DNA from: Piezodorus guildinii
Taxonomy: Eukaryota; Arthropoda; Insecta; Hemiptera; Pentatomidae
Direction: 5' to 3'
NCBI GenBank assembly: GCA_023052935.1
Contig: CM041295.1
Span: forward strand, 163,294,366-163,358,365
DNA: 64,000 nucleotides
A program made the translations under genes and the position numbers. The first letter of the stretch is position 1, and each line of letters begins with the position of its first letter. Positions 33,476 to 44,330 of this stretch are shown piece by piece. The notes under the pieces were generated by a model. That model was given only the letters and a program-made list of their open reading frames with translations. It was not told the origin of the DNA and searched no databases.

Positions 33476-34400
33476 AAATTCATAAACCAGGTATCCCCCT
33501 CCGCCCTATCACATCGAATATCAACTCACCCTCTGTTAACCTCAGTAAATTCTTACTACCCTCTTTACAACATCTCAGTCACAACAATCCTTACGATATC
33601 CAAACTTCTTTTCTTCTCCGCGAACAATTAATATCCTTCATTATTCCGGAACATTACATCCTTGTTTCCTTTGATGTAGAAAGCTTGTTTACCAATATTC
33701 CTATAGATAAAGCCCTATGTATCATCGAAGATAACTGGTCTTCTATTGAACCCCATACCTCACTTAACTGTCCTTCATACCTAGAATCCCTCAACCTTTG
33801 TTGCAATTCCAGGGTAACTTACATTCAATGGACAGTTCTTTAATCAAATTTCAGGACTGGCTATGGGAAATCCTCTCGCCCCTGACCTCGCCAATATTGT
33901 CCTTAACGATTTACTTAATTTGATAATCCCTCAGTTACCTGAGGATATTATTCTTATTAAAAAATACGTAGACGACCTCCTCCTTGTTCTTAACCCCGAT
34001 AAAATTACTGACATACTTTAGCCTTTAACTCTTACCACCCCCGCCTCCATTTTACCGCTGAATCCGAAACTAACAATTCCCTTCCATTTCTTGACCTCCT
34101 CATCATTAGAAACCCTAATAACACAATATCCACTGACTGGTACACGAAACTGACTTACTCTGGCAGACTATTAAACTTTCATTCCCAACATCCCCATCAT
34201 CAAAAAATTAACGTTGCCAAAAATCTTATACACCGAAGCCTTTTCCTTTCCGATCCCCGTTTCCACGACATCAACATTAACCGCATAAAGACAATTCTCC
34301 TGGCCAATAACTTCCCTACCGTTATCATAAACAAACTTATAAATAACTACAGGAATCAGTCTCAACCTCAATTAACCTCTCTTTCTACTCCATCATCATC
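33456..34400 (+). pseudogene. Penelope element 1 reverse transcriptase, plus arm
   Basis: After frameshifts: YILVSFDVESLFTNIPIDKA (motif A, about 33655-33715), GLAMGNPLAPDLANIVLNDL (motif B, about 33850-33910) and KKYVDDLLLVLNPDK (motif C, YVDD at about 33965-33976). These are diagnostic of the Penelope/telomerase-like RT group. FHFLTSSS/FLDLLIIR follows. Stops occur between blocks. Confidence 0.88.
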
Positions 34401-34559
34401 ATCAACTCCCTTATATAGATCCGTACCTTACATTCCCTCTCTTTCAGAAAAAATTAAAAAATCATTAAAATCCTTCAATCCAAACCTCAGACTTGCTTTA
34501 AAATCCCACTACAAACTCTCCGATATTTACAGCCGACTTAAAGACAGTATACCAACAGA

Positions 34560-34760
34560 CCATCGTTCAAAAATTTTTATAGAGTCCCTTGCAGAACTCC
34601 TAATTGCAACTCTGCCTATATTGGTGAAGCCAAAAACCTTCTCAAAGATCACATCACCCAACACAAATATACAATTTCCTCCAGAAATTCTACCGCTTCA
34701 AAACTTTCAGAACATTCCTTAACCCTTAACCATTCCTTTGATTTTGATAAAACATCCATT
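34560..34760 (+). pseudogene. Penelope element 1 GIY-YIG endonuclease domain
   Basis: The frame YRVPCRTPNCNSAYIGEAKN then LLKDHITQHK is the GIY-YIG nuclease core (here A-YIGEAKN; usual form C-YIG-T). It lies 3' of RT, as in Athena/Penelope-type elements. The frame is broken on both sides. The tail MNAFT..QLEPLPVNQKTDKHN, where LPVN precedes the end, also recurs in element 2 (DRVPVNHKTDKE). Confidence 0.82.
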
Positions 34761-35963
34761 CTTGCCACTGTTCCCAACCATGACAAGCGACTCATTACAG
34801 AATGCATTTACATACAACTAGAACCCCTTCCTGTTAATCAAAAGACTGACAAACATAACTTGTCACTAGCTTATTCTCAAATATTAAATTTAATAAAGCA
34901 TCCCTAGCTCATTTTTTAAAGAACCATCTGATCATCTCTTCATAATTTCATTTTTATTTATTTATTATAAATTTTTATTTATATATTTATTTAATTTTTG
35001 TATTCTCCTTTTATTTATTAATTTGTTTACCTACTAGATTACTGTTTATTTATCATTTCCTTCGACAGCTCCTTATCGTCATTCGTTATTACCTAATCGT
35101 CATTCATCATCGTCATCCGTTACTACTTAATATCTTTTAATCTTTACCTCGTCACTATTTCTTACAATTTTATCAAATACCCATAAGTAATAACTCAAAT
35201 ACTCTCAAGTAATAACTTTTGGCTATTTTTTAACTATCGAATCAGTAAACATAACTTAGCTTCTTGGAAAAGTCCTAACGGACATTCTAGTTCTCATATT
35301 TTCCGTTCCACGCAATGAGCGTTTTTTAAACTGGGAAACATCACTCCTTTAGGCAGCGTCTTCAGGTCAGAGTCAAGTATGTATCTTTTATCTTATTGAT
35401 AAGGATCTTTTTTCATCGCCCATTTCTTTCTCCCTCTTTCCATACTCATATCTTTCTCCGTTACATATCCTGACATATAATTATTAGTTTAATATTACAT
35501 TATTTTAAAATTTAAATTATTTTTTATTCATACTGTTTCTCTTTTGTAATGACTATGTTCTTTTTTATATATTACCTACACTCTTAACTATGTTTTTAAT
35601 ATATTACCGTCATATATCACTTCAAAATTGTTAATATTTAAAATTTTAATTGTTCACATATTTTTCCTTTGTCATTTTTTTCATTTGCTTAGTCTCTCTT
35701 TATATATTCTCATTACAATATTATCATCTCAATTATTTTACTCCCATACTTTATAACTATCATCTTAATTTTGTTTATTTCCATACTTTATAACTGTCAC
35801 CTTATTTCTATACTTATAATTGTCATCTTATTCATATAGTCACATAGTCATTATACATTTAATTTTATTTATGTTCCCATAATTTATTACTGTCATATTA
35901 TTATTATTATATACCTAACGCATTATTAGGTCTATAATTACATTGGTTGTTATCTTGTTTCTT

Positions 35964-36012
35964 TTAGCTCTGATGAAGGCCCACATTGTAGGCCGAAACG
36001 TCAGCACATAAT
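35964..36012 (+). ncRNA. Hammerhead ribozyme in Penelope element 1, plus arm
   Basis: AGCT-CTGATGA (CTGATGA from 35970), stem II AGGCC..GGCC, GAAAC at 35995-35999, GTC at 36000-36002, then AGC. Stem I is formed by AGCU with AGC, stem II by GGCC with GGCC. All core bases match a type I hammerhead with very short stem III, a form that often works as a dimer. Confidence 0.85.
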
Positions 36013-36124
36013 TAAAATAACACTTATTTTAAATGTGTGTTTCTAATTTATGACCGCACCCCCAACCATGTTCCTCATCTAATTTCTCAACGGTCAACAA
36101 AACTCCATCATTATTAAATATACT

Positions 36125-36639
36125 AACACGTTGAAATACAATATTTTACATTATTTATAATACCTCTTTCAGAAGAGGCAAAACCCATGACAAATATTGG
36201 ATAAAAAGTATTTTGAAAGTTCATGACATATTTTTATATAACCTCTACAATACATAGTCATCCAGAATCTAAAATACCATTAAGTTTTTATATTTTGGGT
36301 AATTACAGGACAAATATATCTATTTATAAATTTATAATAATTGTTGGTAATGTATGTCAAGGAAAGACAAACTGGTGATAATTAATGGGCTGTATAAAAA
36401 AAGAAATAAAAAATTTCCATTTTGTCAAATGCATGAATCCCAAGAACACATTAATCCAATTTATTATCCACCAAAACTGTATGACCTCTTTAGAACACTA
36501 ATCTAAGCTTACTTATCAACATTGGACTGACTCGATAAAGCGTTAATTCAAAAGTTTTTATTAAAAAAGAAACATGATGACATCTTCCGAAATTCTAGTT
36601 ATTTATAGATATTATTGGGGAAAAATCTTGTTCAGCTAC
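36125..36639. other. MASTL intron sequence, no recognised feature
   Basis: AT-rich, no coding frame of note. Confidence 0.55.
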
Positions 36640-37250
36640 CAAAGCAGTTCATGATATCACCAAAACATAAAATGTGTCCTTGACAAACAAACCACATGAC
36701 GGTTTAAAAAAAATTTGGGAGGAAATACATCCAGGTTAAGTTAGAAGGGCCCAGGGCATCATCACTCAAGACTGATGAGGTTCTTCAGCAAGATGATGGA
36801 TCAAATCCATCCATAAGTATTCATGATCTTGCCAAGGAATGTGGAGTGTCAAAAGCCACTGTGTGTCATCATCTAAACACTATAAGTAAGATAAAAAGGA
36901 GCAGCAGACTACAATCAACATACTTCATGACAGACCAAGGAAAATTTTTAAAATCTTGATGGTATTGAACTTATTCTAGAGCCACCATTTAGTCCAGACC
37001 TTACTCCATCGGGTTTTTATTTGTTTCTACCCATGGCCCACATCTTCAAAGAAAATCAAATGAATACATTTCTCAAAGTTGAAACAGTTGTTCAGGAACT
37101 TCTTTAGCCATCAAAAACAGTGGTACCTGCATGATATCAAGTTACTGGTCACGAGATAACATAGGAAATGGCAGTGCACCAGAATGGGTCAGAGAAACAT
37201 TCATTTTTTTTTTCAGTTATTAATTCCTCTGCATTTCATGTGCTTTTTAA
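36640..37250 (+). pseudogene. mariner transposase remnant
   Basis: IHDLAKECGVSKATVCHHLN (about 36815-36875) is the HTH region. After a deletion, IELILEPPFSPDLTPSGFYL then FLPMAHIFKENQMNTFLKVE (about 36965-37085) is the catalytic block with the third D altered (APSDY-LF replaced by TPSGF-LF). It is clearly dead. Confidence 0.78.
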
Positions 37251-37381
37251 ATTAAATAATTTATAGAAATAGTGTTCATAAAATTTAAATATTATCACCG
37301 ATTTTTTTTAATAAAGGTAATGAATGAATGAAAAATAATTTTGATTTTTATATTTGTTTGTTTATGTATAAATATAAATAT

Positions 37382-37388
37382 AAATATA

Positions 37389-37436
<48 letters not shown>
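37382..37436. repeat. (AT)n microsatellite
   Basis: About 28 AT dinucleotides, with an imperfect TATAAATATAAA lead-in. Confidence 0.95.
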
Positions 37437-37439
<3 letters not shown>

Positions 37440-37829
37440 TATTTGAAAAATATATAAATAAGACTGATAGATGAAGCACAAATAGGATGATGTTTTCTTT
37501 TTAAATTGAGGAATGTTGTCAGAACTAAGGACTAAAATAAATCTTAACAAATGATCTTGACCCTTCATTGCAAACTGATGACTTCCTGCCCCACTGTACC
37601 CTTCAATAACACCCCACTCATCATTGTAAAACAAATCCAATACGCAGGACTCCATCTTGATAAAAGTCTTACTTGGAATCCTCGTAATATTACAAAAATA
37701 CTGGAAGGAAAATAAATCAAGGGACCTTTTCAAGATTATCAATAGGAAGAGAAGACCTTGAAGAAATGTACCTGAAACTTGTAGAGACAAGGTTGGGAAC
37801 ATAGTGGCCTGCAAAAGTGACGTCTTATT
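37437..37829. other. Intron sequence with weak LINE similarity on the minus strand
   Basis: The minus strand near 37600-37700 reads SKTFIKMESCVLDLFYNDEW. The plus strand near 37655 reads HLDKSLTWNPRN, reminiscent of a LINE RT thumb (LD..LTW), but the evidence is too short for a call. Confidence 0.4.
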
Positions 37830-38580
37830 GCAATGGAAAAGCCTTTTTTACAAGCTTCTTAACTCAGCCTCCCGTAGAACAGACACTGGGTCTGATAAAA
37901 GAAGAGGACCTGTTCCTAGACGTGAATGAATCCTCAATGATGAAGAAATAATGAATGCCATAAATCGGCTAAAGAATAATAAGGCACCTGGAGCTGATGA
38001 CATCACTGCTGAACTCTTCAGGAACGGAGACGAGGAACTGATTAAAAGGATTCAGAACCTAATCATGACTATCTGGAAGGAAGAGGATTTGATGGAAGAT
38101 TGGAAAAAGTCAGTTATATGTCCTATCTCAAAAAAAGGTAACAAACTCCAGTGTAAAAATTATAGGGGTATCTCCTCTCTTCTCTCCTCTGGATATAAGA
38201 TTTTATCTAACATCCTTTTCCAGTCTCGTCTACCCTTTGCAGAGCAGAAGCTTAGTCCCTACGAATGAGGATTTAGACAAGGCAGATCTACGATAGACCA
38301 AGCACTTGAAGGGTTCAACATCCCTGATAAGCTAGTACAACTAGTAAAGCTGACAATGAGAGATGCCAAGTGTACAGTGCAGGTTGGTTGACATAGAACA
38401 GAAGAGTTACCCTCAACAAAAGGACTTCGCCAAGGTGATGCACTAGCGTGTCTCCTGTTCAACTTGGCAGTGGAGAAGGCAGAGAGGGATTCTGGTTTGC
38501 CGACTAATGGGATCATCTACAATCAGATGGTTCAGCTATTGGCCTATGTGGATGAGGTGGACATCGTGGGGCGGCCGTAG
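37830..38580 (+). pseudogene. RTE-like LINE reverse transcriptase fragment
   Basis: IMNAINRLKNNKAPGADDIT, AELFRNGDEELIKRIQNLIM and WKKSVICPISKKGNKLQCKN then YRGISSLLSSGYKILSNIL form the RT N-terminal blocks. After a stop (38266-38268) come GFRQGRSTIDQ, then LRQGDALACLLFNLAVEKAE and LAYVDEVDIVGRP, in which the catalytic YADD is YVDE. A deletion removes motif A. The same family probably gave the endonuclease at 43083. Confidence 0.85.
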
Positions 38581-38604
38581 CATTCTGTCAAAGAAGGATT
38601 TTTA

Positions 38605-38710
38605 GCTTTGTTTCTCATAGGTATGACTCAATGGTATTTTGGTTCTAATACACACGGGGGCAGATTTCACATGCTTATTCGGCTAGACCCGGCCCTTTGA
38701 TATAAAAATT
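38605..38710 (+). repeat. Dispersed repeat shared with 19245-19358
   Basis: TTTCTCATAGGTATGA, GGTTCTAATACACACGGGGG and CATGCTTATT match the minus strand at 19250-19345. It directly follows the RTE-like fragment. Confidence 0.5.
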
Positions 38711-39529
38711 TTCAGAAATTCACATTTTAAAAGAATAATGGTATTTTATCCAGAAAATAGTTGGGAATTGGAATTCTCTGACCTTGCTAAATATGAGAAG
38801 AAAAACTGTGCCTGATCTAACCTAATAGAATTTTTTTTTTTTTTTAAAAAAGGTAAAAACCAAAATAAAATTTTAAAATCTATTTATTTATCAGTCTTTA
38901 TAGTTAAATATTGTTCACACGTAGTTAATAATATAAATACATTTGTTAAATTCAGAGAAAGAATAAGTAAAAGTTCAAAACAAATTTCATAATTACATAC
39001 TTTCTTATTATAGTGCCAAAAATAAATAAAAGATCCTTTGAATAATCGCTTTCTGTATGAAGATTATCTATTCTATTCTATTCTAAATGTAATTGACCAA
39101 CAAGGAAAGATATTTGTCTGAGTGAGAATAGGGAAATATACATAACTTAATAATTAACATAATAAAGACGTTTGTTTTCATTATTGTATGAGGAAGGTTA
39201 TGATGACTGTTATCTCAGGTTATATTCTTCAAAAAAGTACTACATATAACCACGTTGCATTCCAAATAGTACTATATTCATATTATATGGTTAAAAAGTC
39301 ATGGGTAAAGTGCAATAATTTAGAAAAATAAGTTGTTAATATAGTAAAAAGTCAACTTTAGATTTTAATAAAAAAAAAGAATCAACTAAAATGGTCCAGT
39401 AATAAATAAATCACAGATTTTTGCATTTCCTGAAAAAGTGTCTAAAGTGGATATAGCACCTTTTAGAACTCAATATCTCAATTCTGTTTGAACAAATGAC
39501 ATATTTTTCACTATTTAATGGTTAGATAA
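38711..39529. other. MASTL intron sequence, no recognised feature
   Basis: Very AT-rich, with no coding frame. Confidence 0.55.
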
Positions 39530-42025
39530 GAGTCAATCCATTTTAAATCGTCTAGACCATGCCATTCAACATTTTTGATTTTTTACTAATTATCCTAACA
39601 TTTTTATATATAAGAAAAAACCCAACAATATGATAAGGATGTGCTTTACATTTTTGTAATCACAACATATTACCTGGATAGTGAAGAGTTTGGATAAAGA
39701 AATTCTTGAAAATTAATAAAAAACGAGACTTTTAGCAAACTAAAAGTTTAGAAAATAAAAGAGAACCACTTTCGATTATTTCTCCTTATATATCTTATTC
39801 ATTGTCCTACTCGTAGTAAACATTTAGAATTTGAAAACTTCGTAATTTTTTTTAAATGAATTTTTAAACATGGCCAAAATTCGTTTTTTGCAATATTAAC
39901 ACGGAATCTCTCATATTACACATCTATATGATCATATAAATGACATGAATTTGGTTACTGAGACTCAGCTGGTTCTCAAGTAATTAAATAGTCGACACTT
40001 TTAAAAAAATTAATGTTCTATAAAAATTATTAACTCCATTAATTTTGCATACTTCAGAAGGAAGAAAATATTAGAATGATGATGAGTGTACTATCAGTGA
40101 GTGTAAAAATATAAATGATCACATCAAAACAATAATTTTAATAATGTTTCTTAAAAACTGTGTTCCTCACTCCTAATAAGGAATCTTAATCTGAGCACAA
40201 TTTTTAAGAAACCGTACTTGTTAAGAATTGAAATAGTCATATGTTTATATCTCTCTATTTGTAATTTTATTTGTTTTATTTTGTGATTTATTATGTGCAA
40301 GCGCGACAATCATTTGTTTTATTCTATTTGAATCAGCTGTTAAGTGACCGCTGGGCAGAGGGCATGCTGGGATTGTGAGAAAAAGTTAATGGATTCATCC
40401 GCGAGTGTAAACTGTGTTTAATTAAGTTGGTTGTCGCTGAATGTCGCATATTTTTCGTATTATCGCAACTCGCACATCATCATAGAAGATTGTCTCAGAA
40501 TTGTCGCATGGAGTAGGAGTCGCAGAAGGAAAGAAAGGAACATCGCAGACAGGAGAGGGAAGGAAGTCATCACAGATAGAAAGAATCACCGCTCGCACAC
40601 TATGAACAGTATTTTGTTTTATTTTCTTTAATATAAGCTTGTTCGTGTTCTCTCTTTTATTCTTTAATTTATTTACCCTCAACAAAATTACACGGATTGA
40701 CAGATAATTCAGCGATTCACAACAACGACCGGGTTGAGGCTGCGAGCAAATGCGTTAGTCGCCCCTCTTCCCAACAGTATTAAAAGTACTGTTTGGACGA
40801 GATTATTTATATTTTTAGTGTTATTACCAATCATAAAACATTAAAAATTGAATGGTTTATTTTTTTATTTATTCTGCTTTGAAATAGGATAATTTTAACA
40901 ACAAACATATTTTTCTACCTTCACTAGTACCAGAGATATTTTAAATAAAATGAGTTTTTTGCGCACAAACCTTCTAATTTTTTCAGACAGACCACAGACA
41001 GCAGTCCCTAATATTTTGCAAAGTCTAATGGTTTAATGTCTAGTTTTACCTAAAAAATTCCATCAAAATCAGTGACATGTAATGACTGAGACCCAGTTCT
41101 AGTGTTATTAATTTAGTTTGGCTACAAGTAGGTTGATAACAAACTTAAGTCTCAGCCACTAAATTTTATCCAACAGAAATTATCAGATAGAGGTATAATC
41201 TACATTAGTTTCATAATTTCTTATCCGCTATGAATAAAGTTGAACTTGGCAATAACCCTTCTTTGAAAATTGATTTAACAAAAAGGACAATGCACAGAAG
41301 ATCAAAATTTTCTAGTGATAGTGTAATGATAAGACTATAAAAAAAAGAATAATAAGTGCAAGACTTCTTTCTAATCTTCCTTGTCTTAGCGAATTAAAAT
41401 TTTCGGTTGATGTAAATTTTCTAGGCAACATAGGTAGTGTGTTGTAAGGACCAAAAATGCAGATAGTACTTCCATTCATCATCATTCAAGTTTTTGATTC
41501 ATTCTAAAATACACAAAATTATCGGGTTTTTTTTTTAACAGTGTAGAGAATTTATAGCTCGGGAACCAGCTGAGTTTAAGTCACCAAATTCATGTCACTT
41601 ATACTCATCACATAGATAAGTAATCACTACTGGTTTATTAAGTTTTCACCTAATAACTTTTGAGATAATTTTTAGTCAATATAGTGAAAAACGAATAACT
41701 TAATAATACGTGTTTGAAAATTCATATTAAAACGAAAGTACCATTTTTTCAACTTCGAAGTTTTTATTTTAAACAGGAAAATGACAAAGCTATATAAGAA
41801 AAAAGAATCAAAGGCGAGTCTTTTTTCCTTTATGAACTTTTAATTGGCTAAAAGTCTCATATTGAATTAATTTTCGAAAATTTTAACTATTTAGGAAATG
41901 CGGTGTAATGACAAAAAAAATGTAAAGCGCATCCTTATGATATTGTTTTAATTCCATATCTGCAAAATCGAAAATGTTGAGCAGCTAAATTAACAACAAT
42001 TGGACAATTTCAAATGGGATAGCTC
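39530..42025. mobile_element. 2.5-kb element with long terminal inverted repeats
   Basis: The left arm (39530 to about 40160) and the inverse of the right arm (about 41395-42025) share a series of blocks: GAGTCAATCC.TTT.AAATCGTC against GAGCTATCCCATTTGAAATTGTCC; ATAAGGATGTGCTTTACATTTT against ATAAGGATGCGCTTTACATTTT; GAGACTTTTAGC; and GACATGAATTTGGT.ACT...CTCAGCTGGTTC. No transposase is recognised. The interior (about 40160-41395) has a distinct, more GC-rich block. The ends match the MITE at 16586-17012. Confidence 0.75.
40338..40776 (+). other. TCGCA-rich, LTR-like block inside the long-TIR element
   Basis: About 440 bp that could run TGTTAAGTGACC...CCAACA. It is less AT-rich than its surroundings, with about eight TCGCA/TCGCT motifs within 40425-40595 and an AG-rich stretch. 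It recalls the 5' untranslated/LTR-R style of the BEL LTR (repeated GTCG motifs) but shows no target duplication and no second LTR. It could be a solo LTR or the element's own internal region. Confidence 0.35.
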
Positions 42026-42041
42026 ATTAATATAACTTTTA

Positions 42042-42203
<162 letters not shown>

Positions 42204-42334
42204 TCAAAAGAAAAAAAGTAGACTGAGAATTTGTGGATAAAAACTTAACTTAAAAATTAATTTAATTATAAGTATATAAGAGTCTATAGAATCATATTAT
42301 AAAAACAAAGTTCTTAACCAATTCGGATTATAAG

Positions 42335-43020
42335 AGGCATGTCCATAAAGTAAGTGTACTCAATTTTTATTGTATTAAAAAAAAAAGAAAAGTTATTTAA
42401 AAAATTCACAGCATAATATAGGTACATATTTTCCTTATTTTTTCCACAGAATTGTCTTCACATTCTATGCAAATTTATATTACAAACCTTTTGATGCCCA
42501 AATAATCCACCTTCCATCTCATCCATCTATTTCATAACCTCTTTTTCACTCCCAGTAAGAAATTTTTAACCACCAATGTGAATCTTCAGATAGGTGAAAA
42601 GATGAAAATCTGAAGGCCCCAAGTCATGCAAGTATACAGGGTTGGCTAGTGTGCAGGCAGGCATTGTCATGCAACAAACACAATCCCTTTCACAACATTC
42701 CCCTCCATTTGTTTTGAATTGTTATCTTGAGCTTTTTTAAGGTCTCACAATATTGTGCTGCAGTTATGCCTCCTGAGGCAAACAAAAATTGATCAAAATG
42801 ATCTTTACAAGTTAACTGGGATTGGCCAAAAGGCTTTGAATTATTAGGCAGATGAAGAACCAGTTAGCGACCACTGTGATGATTACCTTCTTATCTCAGG
42901 AGTGTGGTGTAATGACTAACCATGTTTCATCACTAGCTACAATGGCACTCACAAAATTAGGATATCTTATTGAATTATTTCACAGAAATGAACACAGTGA
43001 GATGAGTTTTGTATTGACCT
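42335..43020 (-). pseudogene. mariner (mauritiana-like) transposase remnant
   Basis: The left end GCATGTCCATAAAGTAAGTG (42339-42358) looks like a mariner terminus. Minus-strand frames read ASGGITAAQYCETLKKLKIT, then GLCLLHDNACLHT (second catalytic D), LGPSDFHLFTYLKIHIGG (third D) and KEVMK.MDEMEGGLFGHQ. Upstream, a degraded SxETWLVITPHS may be the DETW block. Stops and frameshifts throughout. Confidence 0.78.
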
Positions 43021-43029
43021 GCGTCAGCA

Positions 43030-44330
43030 ACACTTATGATTCAGAGGAACAAACGGAACAGACCCAGACTTGGAAAAGGACTTATAAAATTGGCACGTGG
43101 AATGTTAAATCCCTTTATGCAGCAGGTACCTTCAAGGAACTCAGGGATGCAGCTGGCAAATGTAACCTTGATAGAACAGTAGTACAGGAAGTAAGATGGA
43201 CTGGTGAAAGGACCTTAAAGAGGAATGAATTCACATTACTATATAATGGAAGCAAAGATAAGAACGAATTTGTAACAGCTTTCCTCATCTCAAACAAAAT
43301 AACAAAGGCAATTATTGATTTTAACCAGTGAATGAAAGGTTCTGCAAGCTAAGAATGAAAGAAGAATTCAGCAATATCAGTCTAATATGTTTGCATGTCC
43401 CAACAATAGATAATGAAGAGGAGGAAAAAGAGGCTTTCTATGAGCAGTTAAAAAAGGTGTATGACAGATGCCCCTCTTATGATATTAAGATTATCCTCAG
43501 AGATTTTAGTGCACAAATTGGCAAAGAACTAGAGTTTGTGCCCACAATCAGCAAATACAGTCTCCATGACCCAACCAATGACAATGGTGAGAGACTGGTT
43601 GACTTTGCGACTACCAAGGATTAAAAGTAGTGAGCACATTGTTATGTTTTTAGAGACCTTGACATAAACTTAGGCCATTATCTGGTAATAATGAAACTGA
43701 AACAGCGAATAAAAAGGATACCAAAGCTGAGTAATAACCAAGGCCCACTATGGAATTCGGAATGCCTAAAATTAGAGGAGGGAAGAAACTTTTTCAGGGA
43801 CAGAGTCGGCGAACGCCTCAAAGATAATTCTGGCGGATATAGTCAAAGGCAAAACCTTAGAGAGCAGATGGTCTGATATCAAAGAAGCTGTGATTAAGAC
43901 CACAAAGGAGATCTGTGGAGAGAAACCAAGAAAATGTAGGGATGATGATTGCAATAAATGTGAGAAATTCCAAAAGGGTGAAATGGCTAAGTAAGAGATA
44001 AGTAATGAGCATGAGACAAAGTTGGAAGGACTATAAATATGCCAAAGCCGCTGCCAAAAAGATTGCTAAAAAAAAGAAAAGACAACCCACCAAGTAGGAA
44101 ATTCAGTCAATAGAGGATACCAGATCGAATAATGAAACCAGAAAATTTTATAAAAAAATCAATAACTTCCGGAAACGCACTATGATCAAGGGTGCAGCAT
44201 AAGAAAGGATAAGGAAGGAAGAATCCTGCATAAGGAAGGAAGAATCCTGATGCTCAAGGATGCCCTAGAAAAGTGGAAAGAACATTTCCAAACGTTACTA
44301 GATGCTGGTGACAAAGCATGGATTTTCTAA
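43030..44330 (+). pseudogene. RTE-like LINE endonuclease, part 1
   Basis: KIGTWNVKSLYAAGTFKELR then LDRTVVQEVRWTGE (43088-43205), EFTLLYNG and FLISNKITKAIIDFNQ precede a TGA at 43329-43331. VNERFCKLRMKEEFSNISLI then CLHVPTIDNEEE, SYDIKIILRDFSAQIGKE and NGERLVDFATTKDLKVVS continue. This is an AP-endonuclease domain of the RTE-like type often annotated craniofacial-development-protein-2-like; GDFN is changed to RDFS. It decays further to WKEHFQTLLDAGDKAW (about 44274-44322), then LINE D interrupts it. Confidence 0.85.

Larger units (their letters stand above)
32562..36112. mobile_element. Penelope-like element 1, inverted-arm structure
   Basis: About 3.55 kb, flanked by a 12-bp duplication ATTAAATATACT (32550-32561 and 36113-36124). 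The plus-strand arm (about 33430-36112) holds RT, GIY-YIG endonuclease and the terminal repeat (pLTR). The minus-strand arm (32562 to about 33375) is an inverse partial copy with its own pLTR and a piece of RT. The pLTR ends are inverted (AGATGAGGAAGATGGTT against AACCATGTTCCTCATCT). The right side alone has a further 32-bp tail (36081-36112). Confidence 0.9.

Noticed and set aside
32700..36010. A CRISPR-like or satellite array suggested by repeated motifs
   Set aside because: The repeats are only the two inverted arms of a Penelope-like element, not regularly spaced direct repeats.
37362..37814. A 150-residue minus-strand ORF
   Set aside because: Its C-terminus is the translated (AT)n microsatellite (IYIYIY) and the rest has no recognisable motif.
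40422..40685. Protein-coding ORFs on both strands in the TCGCA-rich block
   Set aside because: Both are short and low-complexity, and neither resembles a protein; composition explains them.
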